Of a DNA stretch of 64,000 bases, positions 18,452 through 26,487 are shown in pieces (the stretch's first letter is position 1; each line of letters opens with the position of its first letter). The notes under the pieces were generated by a model. That model saw only the letters and a list, made by a program, of their open reading frames with translations, was not told the origin of the DNA and did not search any database. A program made the position numbers and the translations under genes. The stretch is from Gelidibacter japonicus. Lineage in GTDB: Bacteria; Bacteroidota; Bacteroidia; Flavobacteriales; Flavobacteriaceae. The stretch spans positions 1-64,000 of the forward strand of contig NZ_BJKB01000003.1 in the NCBI RefSeq assembly GCF_010725055.1, read 5' to 3'.

Positions 18452-19669
18452 ATGAAATATCTTTTTTTATGTTTTATTAGCCTTTTAGCTTGTAATGAAA
18501 CGACTAAAAAAAATCAAGTTAAAGACGACAGTATGGTCGCTGCCGAGGTTGAAAAATCGGCAATTGTAACAGGTGCAAATCAGACCGATGTTTATCTTAA
18601 GCTTTTGGAGGGTAAGAATGTGGGTGTAGTAGCGAATCAAACCAGCGTTATTTTTAAGGATGAAAGCGAACAAAACCACACCCATCTTGTCGATTCCTTA
18701 TTGGCATTGGGCATCAAGGTGACCAAAGTCTATTCACCTGAGCATGGCTTCCGTGGCACAGCAGATGCTGGCGAATATATAGAGGACGGTATTGATGAGA
18801 AAACAGGTTTACCTATATTTTCCCTGTATGGCAAAAACAGAAAGCCGCCGAAGGAATTTTTAAAGGATATTGATGTGATGCTGTTTGATGTTCAGGATGT
18901 TGGCGTTCGTTTTTACACCTATATCTCCACTCTTCATTATGTGATGGAAACTGCAGCAGAGCTCAATATTCCAGTTATTATTTTAGATCGTCCAAATCCG
19001 AATGGCCATTATATTGATGGACCTATTCTGGAAAGCGAGGTTAAAAGTTTTGTGGGTATGCACCCAGTGCCTATTGTATATGGGATGACCATTGGTGAAT
19101 ACGGAAAGATGATCAATGGCGAAAAATGGCTAGAGAATGGTATTCAGTGTGAACTTACAGTAATACCATTAAGGAATTACACTTATGATTCTGAATACGA
19201 CCTGCCTATAAAGCCTTCACCAAACCTTCCCAATGCCACATCCATCAATTTGTACCCGAGTGTTTGCTTTTTTGAAGGCACCACATTAAGCTGTGGGCGT
19301 GGTACGGAAATGCAGTTTCAGGTTTTTGGAGCCCCGTTTTTACCAAAAGACAAATTCGATTTCAGCTTTACGCCAGAACCCAATTTTGGCGCAAAAACGC
19401 CAAAACACCAAGGGGAAGAGTGTTATGGAAGAGATTTAAGAAATGTTGAACGGCTCAATGAAGTCAAATTGGATTGGCTGGTTGAGACATACAATTCTAC
19501 ACCAGATCAAAAAACATTCTTTAATGATTTCTTTCCAAAACTGGCAGGGACGAAAATGCTACAGAAACAAATTGAAGAAGGAGTGTCTATTGAGGATATT
19601 AAAGAAAGCTGGGCATCAGGATTGGAGTCCTTTGCTAAAACTAGAGCAAAATATTTGATGTATAACTAA
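18452..19669 (+). CDS. namZ: DUF1343 exo-beta-N-acetylmuramidase (NamZ type), lipoprotein
   Basis: A 405-residue lipoprotein (MKYLFLCFISLLACNE, lipidated Cys14) of the DUF1343/GH171 family. All conserved blocks are present: SPEHGFRGTADAGE, DVQDVGVRFYTYISTLHYVM, ILDRPNPNGHYIDGP, PIVYGMTIGE, PSPNLPNATS and FEGTTLSCGRGTE. NamZ enzymes release MurNAc from non-reducing ends of peptidoglycan glycan, the complement of NagZ, and with the GH3 enzyme upstream could take short glycans down to single sugars in the periplasm. It is a paralogue of the gene at 11523 but has a lipobox and the canonical PEHG block. The spacing of 104 bases from the GH18 gene allows its own promoter, though none was recognised. 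Confidence 0.88.
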   Translation: MKYLFLCFISLLACNETTKKNQVKDDSMVAAEVEKSAIVTGANQTDVYLKLLEGKNVGVVANQTSVIFKDESEQNHTHLVDSLLALGIKVTKVYSPEHGFRGTADAGEYIEDGIDEKTGLPIFSLYGKNRKPPKEFLKDIDVMLFDVQDVGVRFYTYISTLHYVMETAAELNIPVIILDRPNPNGHYIDGPILESEVKSFVGMHPVPIVYGMTIGEYGKMINGEKWLENGIQCELTVIPLRNYTYDSEYDLPIKPSPNLPNATSINLYPSVCFFEGTTLSCGRGTEMQFQVFGAPFLPKDKFDFSFTPEPNFGAKTPKHQGEECYGRDLRNVERLNEVKLDWLVETYNSTPDQKTFFNDFFPKLAGTKMLQKQIEEGVSIEDIKESWASGLESFAKTRAKYLMYN

Positions 19670-19697
19670 CCGAATAAAAAGTGAAATCTTTTTAGGG

Positions 19698-19726
19698 AAT
19701 GCTATTGATTAACAATAGAAAGCATT
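19698..19726 (+). other. Stem-loop between the NamZ-type and GH9 genes
   Basis: CTATTG (19702-19707) pairs with CAATAG (19713-19718) over a 5-base loop, and AATG outside it can pair with CATT with a small bulge. It has no T run, so it may be an mRNA processing or stability element rather than a terminator. Confidence 0.35.
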
Positions 19727-19801
19727 GGCGTTTCGAGACGATTTATTATTCTATACCTTTAATCGCCAAGGCTTCTATTTTTTAAAATTATTTGTAGGAA
19801 A

Positions 19802-22321
19802 ATGAAAAAGATGTTATTTGTTATTAGTATTGGTTTTATTTTGTGTTCAGCAGTCGCCAGTCCGCCTATCACAAAGGATAAAGGGAGTTCGGTCATTCGG
19901 ATCAATCAGTTGGGATATACGCCAAATTCCATAAAAGTGGCCGTCTTTGGTGCCATTGAGCACGCACAGATTGATTCCTTTTCACTTCATGATGCAACTA
20001 CGGACAAAGAGGTTTTCAAATCGCGAACACCGGTTTCAAAAGGAGCTTATGGCCCGTTTAAATCGTCGTATCGATTAAATTTCAGTGAATTTCAAATCCC
20101 AGGCAAATTCTATCTTCTGGCAGGTGGTATAAAATCGCCCGTATTTAGAATAAATACTGATGTTTATGACCATACTGCCGATTTTCTATTGGAATATATG
20201 CGTCAGCAACGTTGCGGATATAATCCGTATCTAACTGCGACTTGTCATTTGGATGATGGATATATTTTGTACAATCCTGGGAAGGAAGGAGAGCGTATTG
20301 ATGTGACCGGCGGCTGGCATGACGCTTCCGATTATTTGCAGTACACGGCCACTTCAGCCAATGCTGTTTTTCAATTACTGTTTGCCTACCGCGACAACCC
20401 AGAAGCCTTTGACGATGCCTATGGAGCTGATGGGCTACCTGGGCCAAATGGGATTCCGGATATTATCGATGAAGCAAAATTTGGCATGGATTGGCTAAAA
20501 AAGATGAATCCGTCATCTACTGAGTTTTATAACCAAATTGCCGATGACCGTGATCATTCTGGTTACCGATTACCAAATAAAGATTCGGTTATCTACGATC
20601 CTAATCGGCGTGGTCGACCTGTGTACTTGGCGAGTGCAGAAAAACAAGGCGTTTTAAAATATAAGAACAGATCAACTGGAGTGGCCTCTACCGCAGGAAA
20701 ATATGCTTCTGCTTTTGCCATTGGTGCTACGGTTTTAAAGGAGTTTTATCCTGAATATACTGACGACCTGACCAAACGGGCGGAGGAGGCATATAAGTAT
20801 GGCAAATTACATCCAGGCGTAAGCCAGACCGCACCCGGACGCTCTCCTTATTTTTACGAAGAAGACAATTGGATTGATGATATGGAATTGGCAGCGAGTA
20901 GTCTTTATAAACTTACCGGTGATGAAAGCTATAAAAAAAGTGCGCTGAAGTATGCTTCTGAAGAAAAGGTGACGCCTTGGATTGGAAGGGATACCATATT
21001 GCATTACCAATATTATCCCTTCTTGAATTCAGGCCATCATGAATTGGCCTCAACTCTCGAATCCAATAAACGAAAAGAAGTAACGTCCTATTATGGCAAG
21101 GGATTACAGATGCTTCATGAACGTGGCAAAGACAATCCTTTTTATATAGGAATTCCTTTTGTTTGGTGCTCTAATAATTTTGTGACTGCTGCGGTTACAC
21201 AAAGCAGACTATATCATAAACTGACAGAAGATGCTACCTATCTTGAAATGGAAGCAGCACTAAGGGATTGGCTATTTGGCTGTAATATTTGGGGAACTTC
21301 CATGATTGTGGGGCTTCCCGCCCATGGAGATACGCCTACAGACCCTCATTCGTCGCTTTATCTTCTGGAAGGATACCAAACCAATGGTGGGTTGATTGAT
21401 GGACCGGTTTACGCTTCAATCGCGAACAGCTTAATAGGGGTCGAACTTCACGAGGAAGACGAATATGCCCAATTCCAATCAGACTTGGTGGTATATCAAG
21501 ATGATGTGGGGAGTTATTCTACAAACGAGCCAACCATGGATGGTACGGCTTCTTTGGTCTATTACCTATCATCATTAGAAAGTGAAAGCTTTAGGCATGG
21601 AAATAAAAAGAAACGACACACTTATGATTCGAGTGGTGCCATTGTTAGGGGGAACAGGTCCGAAAAGAAAATCAGTCTATTGTTTTCAGGTCATGAATAC
21701 GCCGATGGTGCTGCAGAAATATTAAGAGTTTTGGATAAACACGATATCAAAGCCTCTTTCTTCCTTACTGGGGATTTCTACAGGAACGGAAACTTTGCGA
21801 CATTTATCAAAAGTGCAAAGAAATCGGGTCACTATCTTGGTGCACATTCCGATAAGCATTTGCTTTATAACGATTGGACAAAAGAAAAGAAGCGCTTGGT
21901 TACCCAGGATGAATTCAAAAGCGATTTAAAAGCAAATTATTCAGAAATGGAAAAGTTTGGCGTCCAAAAGGAAGACGCACCCTACTTTTTGCCGCCTTTT
22001 GAATGGAACGATAACATCATCACCCAATGGGCAGATCAAATGAGTATTGCAATGATCAACTATAGTCCTGGCACAATATCGCATGCAGATTATACGACTC
22101 CAGAGATGGAGAACTATAGAACTACCGAAGACATTGTAAGCTCTATCCTTACTTTGGAGGAAACAGAAGGATTGAATGGATTTTTGCTGCTTTCCCATAT
22201 AGGTACACATCCTAATCGTACGGATAAGTTTTATGACAAACTTGACAGTCTCATAACTCTCTTAAAAGAACGAGGTTATGAATTTGATGCCTTGACCAAT
22301 AATTTGAATTTAAAGAATTAA
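19802..22321 (+). CDS. GH9 glycosidase fused to a CE4-type polysaccharide deacetylase domain
   Basis: An 839-residue exported protein (signal peptide 1-19, ending AVAS). Residues about 28-115 form the CelD_N immunoglobulin-like domain (IRINQLGYTPNSIKVAV). The GH9 domain (about 120-600) has GGWHDASDY, with the paired aspartates at 174 and 177 in the DxxD position of GH9, and NEPTMDG with Glu576 in the catalytic acid position. Residues about 620-835 are NodB-like: HSDKH (682-686) matches the metal-binding HxxxH motif, PPFEW the RxPF-like block and LLLSHIG the last histidine. The first NodB motif, normally TFDD, reads FSGHEYADG here. Some GH9 members, in Vibrio-type bacteria, are exo-glucosaminidases, so coupled de-N-acetylation and removal of GlcN is an attractive but unproven idea. 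Last gene of the operon. Confidence 0.85.
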   Translation: MKKMLFVISIGFILCSAVASPPITKDKGSSVIRINQLGYTPNSIKVAVFGAIEHAQIDSFSLHDATTDKEVFKSRTPVSKGAYGPFKSSYRLNFSEFQIPGKFYLLAGGIKSPVFRINTDVYDHTADFLLEYMRQQRCGYNPYLTATCHLDDGYILYNPGKEGERIDVTGGWHDASDYLQYTATSANAVFQLLFAYRDNPEAFDDAYGADGLPGPNGIPDIIDEAKFGMDWLKKMNPSSTEFYNQIADDRDHSGYRLPNKDSVIYDPNRRGRPVYLASAEKQGVLKYKNRSTGVASTAGKYASAFAIGATVLKEFYPEYTDDLTKRAEEAYKYGKLHPGVSQTAPGRSPYFYEEDNWIDDMELAASSLYKLTGDESYKKSALKYASEEKVTPWIGRDTILHYQYYPFLNSGHHELASTLESNKRKEVTSYYGKGLQMLHERGKDNPFYIGIPFVWCSNNFVTAAVTQSRLYHKLTEDATYLEMEAALRDWLFGCNIWGTSMIVGLPAHGDTPTDPHSSLYLLEGYQTNGGLIDGPVYASIANSLIGVELHEEDEYAQFQSDLVVYQDDVGSYSTNEPTMDGTASLVYYLSSLESESFRHGNKKKRHTYDSSGAIVRGNRSEKKISLLFSGHEYADGAAEILRVLDKHDIKASFFLTGDFYRNGNFATFIKSAKKSGHYLGAHSDKHLLYNDWTKEKKRLVTQDEFKSDLKANYSEMEKFGVQKEDAPYFLPPFEWNDNIITQWADQMSIAMINYSPGTISHADYTTPEMENYRTTEDIVSSILTLEETEGLNGFLLLSHIGTHPNRTDKFYDKLDSLITLLKERGYEFDALTNNLNLKN

Positions 22322-22322
22322 A

Positions 22323-22354
22323 AATCCCAGTTGGACTAACTAACAACTGGGATT
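22323..22354 (+). terminator. Terminator of the amino-sugar locus
   Basis: AATCCCAGTTG (22323-22333) pairs with CAACTGGGATT (22344-22354), an 11-bp perfect stem with a 10-base loop directly after the GH9-CE4 stop codon. The following T run is weak, but placement between convergent genes supports termination. Confidence 0.75.
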
Positions 22355-22414
22355 ATATTCAATTGGCCTGCAACTGAAATTGATGTTTAATTATCGAATG
22401 ACAATAGGCCAATG

Positions 22415-23251
22415 CTAGCTTTGATGTGGAATCACCATAAAAGGAATCAGCGAATGATATCCCATTTTTTTTATAATTGGTTCATTGAGTACATATTCGA
22501 GGAAGCTATGTTCGTAGTTTATCATGGTAATGAGGTTGATATTGTTTTCTTCAATAAAAGCAGAAATAATCTCCTCTTTAGTGCCTATTTCTGGAATCCA
22601 ATGCACATTATGAGGCTGATCTTTTAGAAGTTGGGTGAGTGTATTTAAATTGACCTGTTGCTTCTCAGTCAGATCATCAGGACCGTTAATATGTAAGATT
22701 TCGAGATTGGACTTTTGCAACTTCGCTAAACTTATGAGAGGAAGAATTTCATCACCATAAGGTCGTTTAAAATCAGTAGCGAATGCGATGCGGTCTGTTT
22801 TGGCATATTCATATTTATGTGGCACTAATAAAATGGGGCAAAGTTTAACTTTTTTAATTACGTTCACACTATTGCTGCCAAGAAGAAACTCCTTAGCCCC
22901 TGTAGCCCCTTTGGTACCCATGACCACTAAGTCTATAGCATGATCCTTAATTGCTGTTTTGATGGACTCAGACAGGAAATCCTCACTAAAAATGGTTTTA
23001 AATTCATGCTCGCTATGCGGACTTACAAATTGAGCACGCTGTTTTAGAGTTTCCAATTGTTCTTTGGAGGTGTTTTGAAGTGTGTCAATATAACTAGGCG
23101 AAATATACGTTCTGGATCCAGTATTGACGAAGGTCCAGGCATGCGAAAAATAAAATGTACATGGCACTTTGGCGTACATCCTTATGGCATAGAGTGCCGC
23201 GCTCCAAGCATTTTCGGAAAAATCTGTGGGAAGTAAAATATGATGTCTCAT
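22415..23251 (-). CDS. Tandem universal stress protein (UspA family)
   Basis: A 278-residue cytoplasmic protein made of two Usp domains. The first (about 1-145) begins HHILLPTDFSENAWSAALYA and contains the ATP-binding pattern G-2x-G-9x-GS in VMGTKGATGAKEFLLGSNS. The second (about 150-278) keeps the fold (RIAFATDFKRPYGDEIL) but not the nucleotide motif. It is closely similar to the protein at 24575-25411, and both end in a near-identical I-x-x-PFxVIP stretch. Tandem Usp proteins are usually induced by stress, starvation or low oxygen. No promoter was recognised. Confidence 0.9.
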   Translation of the reverse strand: MRHHILLPTDFSENAWSAALYAIRMYAKVPCTFYFSHAWTFVNTGSRTYISPSYIDTLQNTSKEQLETLKQRAQFVSPHSEHEFKTIFSEDFLSESIKTAIKDHAIDLVVMGTKGATGAKEFLLGSNSVNVIKKVKLCPILLVPHKYEYAKTDRIAFATDFKRPYGDEILPLISLAKLQKSNLEILHINGPDDLTEKQQVNLNTLTQLLKDQPHNVHWIPEIGTKEEIISAFIEENNINLITMINYEHSFLEYVLNEPIIKKMGYHSLIPFMVIPHQS

Positions 23252-23484
23252 ACTATAATCATTTTGTTTTTATGGCGTAAACATAATAGTTTATCAGAAA
23301 AGATAACATGATTTAGGTCATCTAACAGTGTTAATCAAGAAGAGGCGCAGAGTGTTAATGATTTATTATTTATGATTGCGATTTAGAGTGCTAATTTAGT
23401 TAATTGGTATCGAAAAGTAGTGAACGATAATTTCTTGTGATGGTGATCAGCTTCGGCAATTGCAATAACAACGCTTTCACCAAG

Positions 23485-24378
23485 TCATTCGCACAAAGTC
23501 ATTCGCAATCTTAATATTTCAGATGGTGATCCATCATTGTCTGTAACAAGGACCAACTCAGTTTCAGCATCGGATATCACTTTATCAATAATTACAGATT
23601 CTACTTTTAAGGGACTTCCTGGATTGGGAATCTGCCGAATTAAATAGTCATTGTCAAGCTGTCCGTTTTTTATTTTTATGACACCTATAAAACTGCCTAA
23701 AATATCGCCATCATCATAAGCGTTAGGTGAATCCTCAACAGAAGCCGTAAAAATGAGATAAGGTTGGTCTTGAAATGAAGTTGCGCCAGAAAACCCAGCT
23801 TGTAAACCCTTGATTTTAGGTAATGAAAATAAATGGGCTTTAGGAATAGGGAAGGGCGCCTTTGTTTTACAATAAGCTAAAAAGTCCTGAAGTGAAAAGC
23901 TAAAGATAATATTTCGATCTCGGTTAAAAAGATGTAGCAAGTCTCCAACAACGGCGAGAGCTTCAATATCGAGTTCGTAGCCCTGCATGATATCCATCTG
24001 TCTTATATGGTCATAAAAAAAAGAGACGTCATATTCCTGATAGGTAGTTTCTTTTCCAATTTCGATCCATACACAAGCATCTCGTTCAGGCGATTTGGAT
24101 CCAGAACCAAAAACAAGAATTTCGGTAGCACTGATCATCTCTATGGCTTCAAAATCGGGTTTGTTGATTTTTGGAATTCTAGTCCCTTGTAACTTTTCGG
24201 TAGAAAAAATCGGAGTTTTTGAAAGCAGATCAAAATTCCTATCCAAGTGAAATAAATACGGAGAATCATCACCTATTACATAAAAACCATCTTTAAATTT
24301 TATGATCCCAGAGGCGCTTGGGATGTCTTCCAAAATCTGGCGACTCAATATTTCAATATCTAATTCGATAGATCGCAA
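23485..24378 (-). CDS. DUF6929-like predicted beta-propeller protein
   Basis: A 297-residue protein without signal peptide. Repeated short strand-turn segments (GIIKFKDGFYVIGDDSPYLFHLD, ALAVVGDLLHLFNRD, GATSFQDQPYLIFTASVED, ETELVLVTDNDG) suggest a beta-propeller, and the DFEAIEM and DIEALAV pairs are typical of a family I recall as DUF6929. No catalytic motif is visible. It lies between two paralogous Usp genes on the same strand with gaps of about 200 bases, so it may share their stress control, but function is unknown. Its 3' end carries a 14-base tandem duplication (23482-23507) that alters only the last few residues. Confidence 0.72.
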   Translation of the reverse strand: MRSIELDIEILSRQILEDIPSASGIIKFKDGFYVIGDDSPYLFHLDRNFDLLSKTPIFSTEKLQGTRIPKINKPDFEAIEMISATEILVFGSGSKSPERDACVWIEIGKETTYQEYDVSFFYDHIRQMDIMQGYELDIEALAVVGDLLHLFNRDRNIIFSFSLQDFLAYCKTKAPFPIPKAHLFSLPKIKGLQAGFSGATSFQDQPYLIFTASVEDSPNAYDDGDILGSFIGVIKIKNGQLDNDYLIRQIPNPGSPLKVESVIIDKVISDAETELVLVTDNDGSPSEILRLRMTLCE

Positions 24379-24574
24379 TAATTTAATTTTTAAACGGTAG
24401 AATTATGGTGAAATCGATAGAGAATGGGTCACAATAGTATGACCTATAGAGATTCTTGTATGAACACCTATGAAAAAGCCACCTATAATTAGATGATTAT
24501 TTAATGTGGTTTTAATAACTAATTTTTTATAAGCTGAACGGTAAGAACGATTAAGCTATTAAAAATGAAAAATC

Positions 24575-25411
24575 TTAGTCTTTACGTGGAATCACCAGAA
24601 AAGGAATTTTAGATTTAAATCCTAATTTCTTTATAATGGGTTCTTTGATAATGTTTTCGATAAAACTATGCTCATAGTTGATCATGGTAAGGATCTTAAC
24701 GTTGTTTTCCTTAATGAAATCAGCAATGACATCTGCTTTTGTTCTATGGCTTGGCAACCAATTAAAAGTGTGCGGATAGTCTTTTAGATGCGCTTTAAGC
24801 ATCTCGAAATTGGTGTTTTGTATTTCTGTCAACCCGTCCTTTCCTTTGATATGAAGCACGTTGATGGTCGCCTTGGTCATATCGGCCAACTGTGTTATTG
24901 GAAGTAGATCTTCACCAAAAAACCTGCTAAAATCAGAAGGGAAGGCAATCTGATCTGGTTTTACATACGTACAATTATTTGGAACCAATAATATTGGGCA
25001 AAGCCTTACTTTATTAATTACAGATACGGTATTACTCCCAAGAATATACTTTTTGGCCCCTGTAGCACCTTTTGTACCCATCACGACGAGGTCGATATTG
25101 TGCTTCTTAATAGATACTTCTATACAATCTTCTAAGGAACCGACAGTATAAATGGTTTCAAACTTATGGTCTTGATTTTTACTTTCCTTTACAGCGCGTT
25201 CCTTTACATCAGCTAATTGTTCTTTGGATTGATCTATCAATGGATCTATATAACTTTGAGAAATATGTGTTCGCGCCCCTGAATTTAAAAAGGTCCAAGC
25301 ATAGGAAAAATAAAAGGTGCAAGGTTCATGGCCATATAATTTGATCGCATATTGTGCTGCACTCCATGCATTATCTGAAAAATCTGTTGGTATTAAAATA
25401 TGATGTCTCAT
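24575..25411 (-). CDS. Tandem universal stress protein (UspA family), paralogue
   Basis: A 278-residue two-domain Usp protein, the same length as the one at 22415 and similar along its whole length (HHILIPTDFSDNAWSAAQYAI; VMGTKGATGAKKYILGSNT with the G-2x-G-9x-GS nucleotide pattern; C-terminal IPFLVIP). The second half again lacks the motif. The two probably arose by local duplication and may form heterodimers (inference). A 21-bp direct repeat lies 59 to 101 bases upstream of its start, overlapping a possible -7 box on the minus strand, and suggests specific control of this copy. Confidence 0.9.
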   Translation of the reverse strand: MRHHILIPTDFSDNAWSAAQYAIKLYGHEPCTFYFSYAWTFLNSGARTHISQSYIDPLIDQSKEQLADVKERAVKESKNQDHKFETIYTVGSLEDCIEVSIKKHNIDLVVMGTKGATGAKKYILGSNTVSVINKVRLCPILLVPNNCTYVKPDQIAFPSDFSRFFGEDLLPITQLADMTKATINVLHIKGKDGLTEIQNTNFEMLKAHLKDYPHTFNWLPSHRTKADVIADFIKENNVKILTMINYEHSFIENIIKEPIIKKLGFKSKIPFLVIPRKD

Positions 25412-25462
25412 GCGCGTATTGGTTTATCCTTCTAAATTGATATGATGATTTTAGGTCTTGTA

Positions 25463-25512
25463 CAAAACTAAGGCTTTATCTCTATATATAAAAGGCTTTA
25501 CCTCTATATATA
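25463..25512 (-). promoter_or_regulatory. Direct repeat and possible -7 box upstream of a Usp gene
   Basis: AAGGCTTTATCTCTATATATA (25470-25490) is followed by the same 21 bases with one change (25492-25512), a 22-base period or about two helical turns. On the minus strand TAGTTTTG (25470-25463) fits TAnnTTTG, so the repeats would sit across and above the -33 region of the Usp promoter, as expected for an activator or repressor site. Confidence 0.45.
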
Positions 25513-25813
25513 GCGTGACTTATGGCAGCCTAAAGATAAGGTAATTTAAAAAAGAAATGATTGGTATAGGACTAATATTTCCTTTCTATTATAAGAACGC
25601 TATAAATAATGTGTTCCTGACGGAATTTACCACTAAACTCAGACAGACATAAGTTTTATAAGAATCAGATGTTGGAAATATGACGATGTTGAGCCTAAGC
25701 AATTTTTATGGTAAAAGAGCCTTTTCCAATAGGCATTTCTTGATAATTTAAAATTAATCTAAAGAGTTTTTTTCTTATCTTAAATCTTATATTCAACTTA
25801 TAATAAGTACATT
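25513..25813. other. Divergent intergenic region, no gene seen
   Basis: Spacer between the Usp gene (-) and the cytochrome gene (+). It is A/T-rich with no recognisable coding frame or stable hairpin. It should contain the cytochrome promoter, which could not be placed. Confidence 0.4.
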
Positions 25814-26335
25814 ATGAATAAATATAGAAAATTTCTGTTTTTTTTGTCTTCCATTGGAGTTTTGGTCGTGGCGTTGAGCTTTTTTTCTTTTAAGACCGAT
25901 ATTCGTATTCACGAAGGCTACGTCGCCCAAACTCCTTGGGAAAACCTAAAGGTTCTTCCACAAAACATTTCGAAGGACAGTTTGGACCACCTTATGAAAA
26001 ACTATGCCATGTCTCTTGGAGTAAAGTGCACTCATTGTCATGTGCCCAGTAAAGCGGATCCCAAAAAATTGGATTTTGCCAGTGACGAAAAAATGGAGAA
26101 GGAGATTGCACGTGGGATGATCAAAATGACCGATGATCTAAACGACAATTACTTTAAGCCGTACTTCCCAGAACCTAAACCAAACCAGGTGCATGTGGTC
26201 AATTGTGTGATGTGTCATCGGGGGACTGTCAATCCGGAAAAGTATTTATCACAAATGGGTGGAATGTACAAAACTTATAACCCTGAAAGGGATAACAGAA
26301 AAGAGAAAATAATGGAGGAAAAACGAAAACACTAA
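25814..26335 (+). CDS. Small dihaem c-type cytochrome
   Basis: A 173-residue periplasmic or membrane-anchored protein. An N-terminal hydrophobic segment (about 7-25) acts as uncleaved anchor or signal. Two covalent haem sites are visible: CTHCH at 72-76 and CVMCH at 131-135, spaced 54 residues apart. The layout, with ENLKVLPQNIS before the first site and VNCVMCHRG at the second, resembles the small family that NCBI links to the photosynthetic reaction-centre cytochrome c subunit domain, found in many non-phototrophic Bacteroidota. The role is probably electron transfer in the periplasm; the partner is unknown. It stands alone, with no cytochrome oxidase or maturation genes nearby. The C-terminus is highly charged (about 155-173). 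Confidence 0.88.
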   Translation: MNKYRKFLFFLSSIGVLVVALSFFSFKTDIRIHEGYVAQTPWENLKVLPQNISKDSLDHLMKNYAMSLGVKCTHCHVPSKADPKKLDFASDEKMEKEIARGMIKMTDDLNDNYFKPYFPEPKPNQVHVVNCVMCHRGTVNPEKYLSQMGGMYKTYNPERDNRKEKIMEEKRKH

Positions 26336-26487
26336 TAAGGTAACTTCCCCATATTCCAATTAACGACGAAGTAGGGCTACTAAAAATTGTCCGTATAGTA
26401 TTGGTTTATTTGGTTAGACCTACCTAATAGGAGGCTGGTTAAGAATTTAAAATCTATAGAGGGGTACGATCGTTGAATGTACACGGT

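Noticed and set aside
22412-22627. Plus-strand 71-codon frame over the end of the first Usp gene
   Set aside because: Antisense to conserved Usp C-terminal coding sequence and without a recognisable domain.
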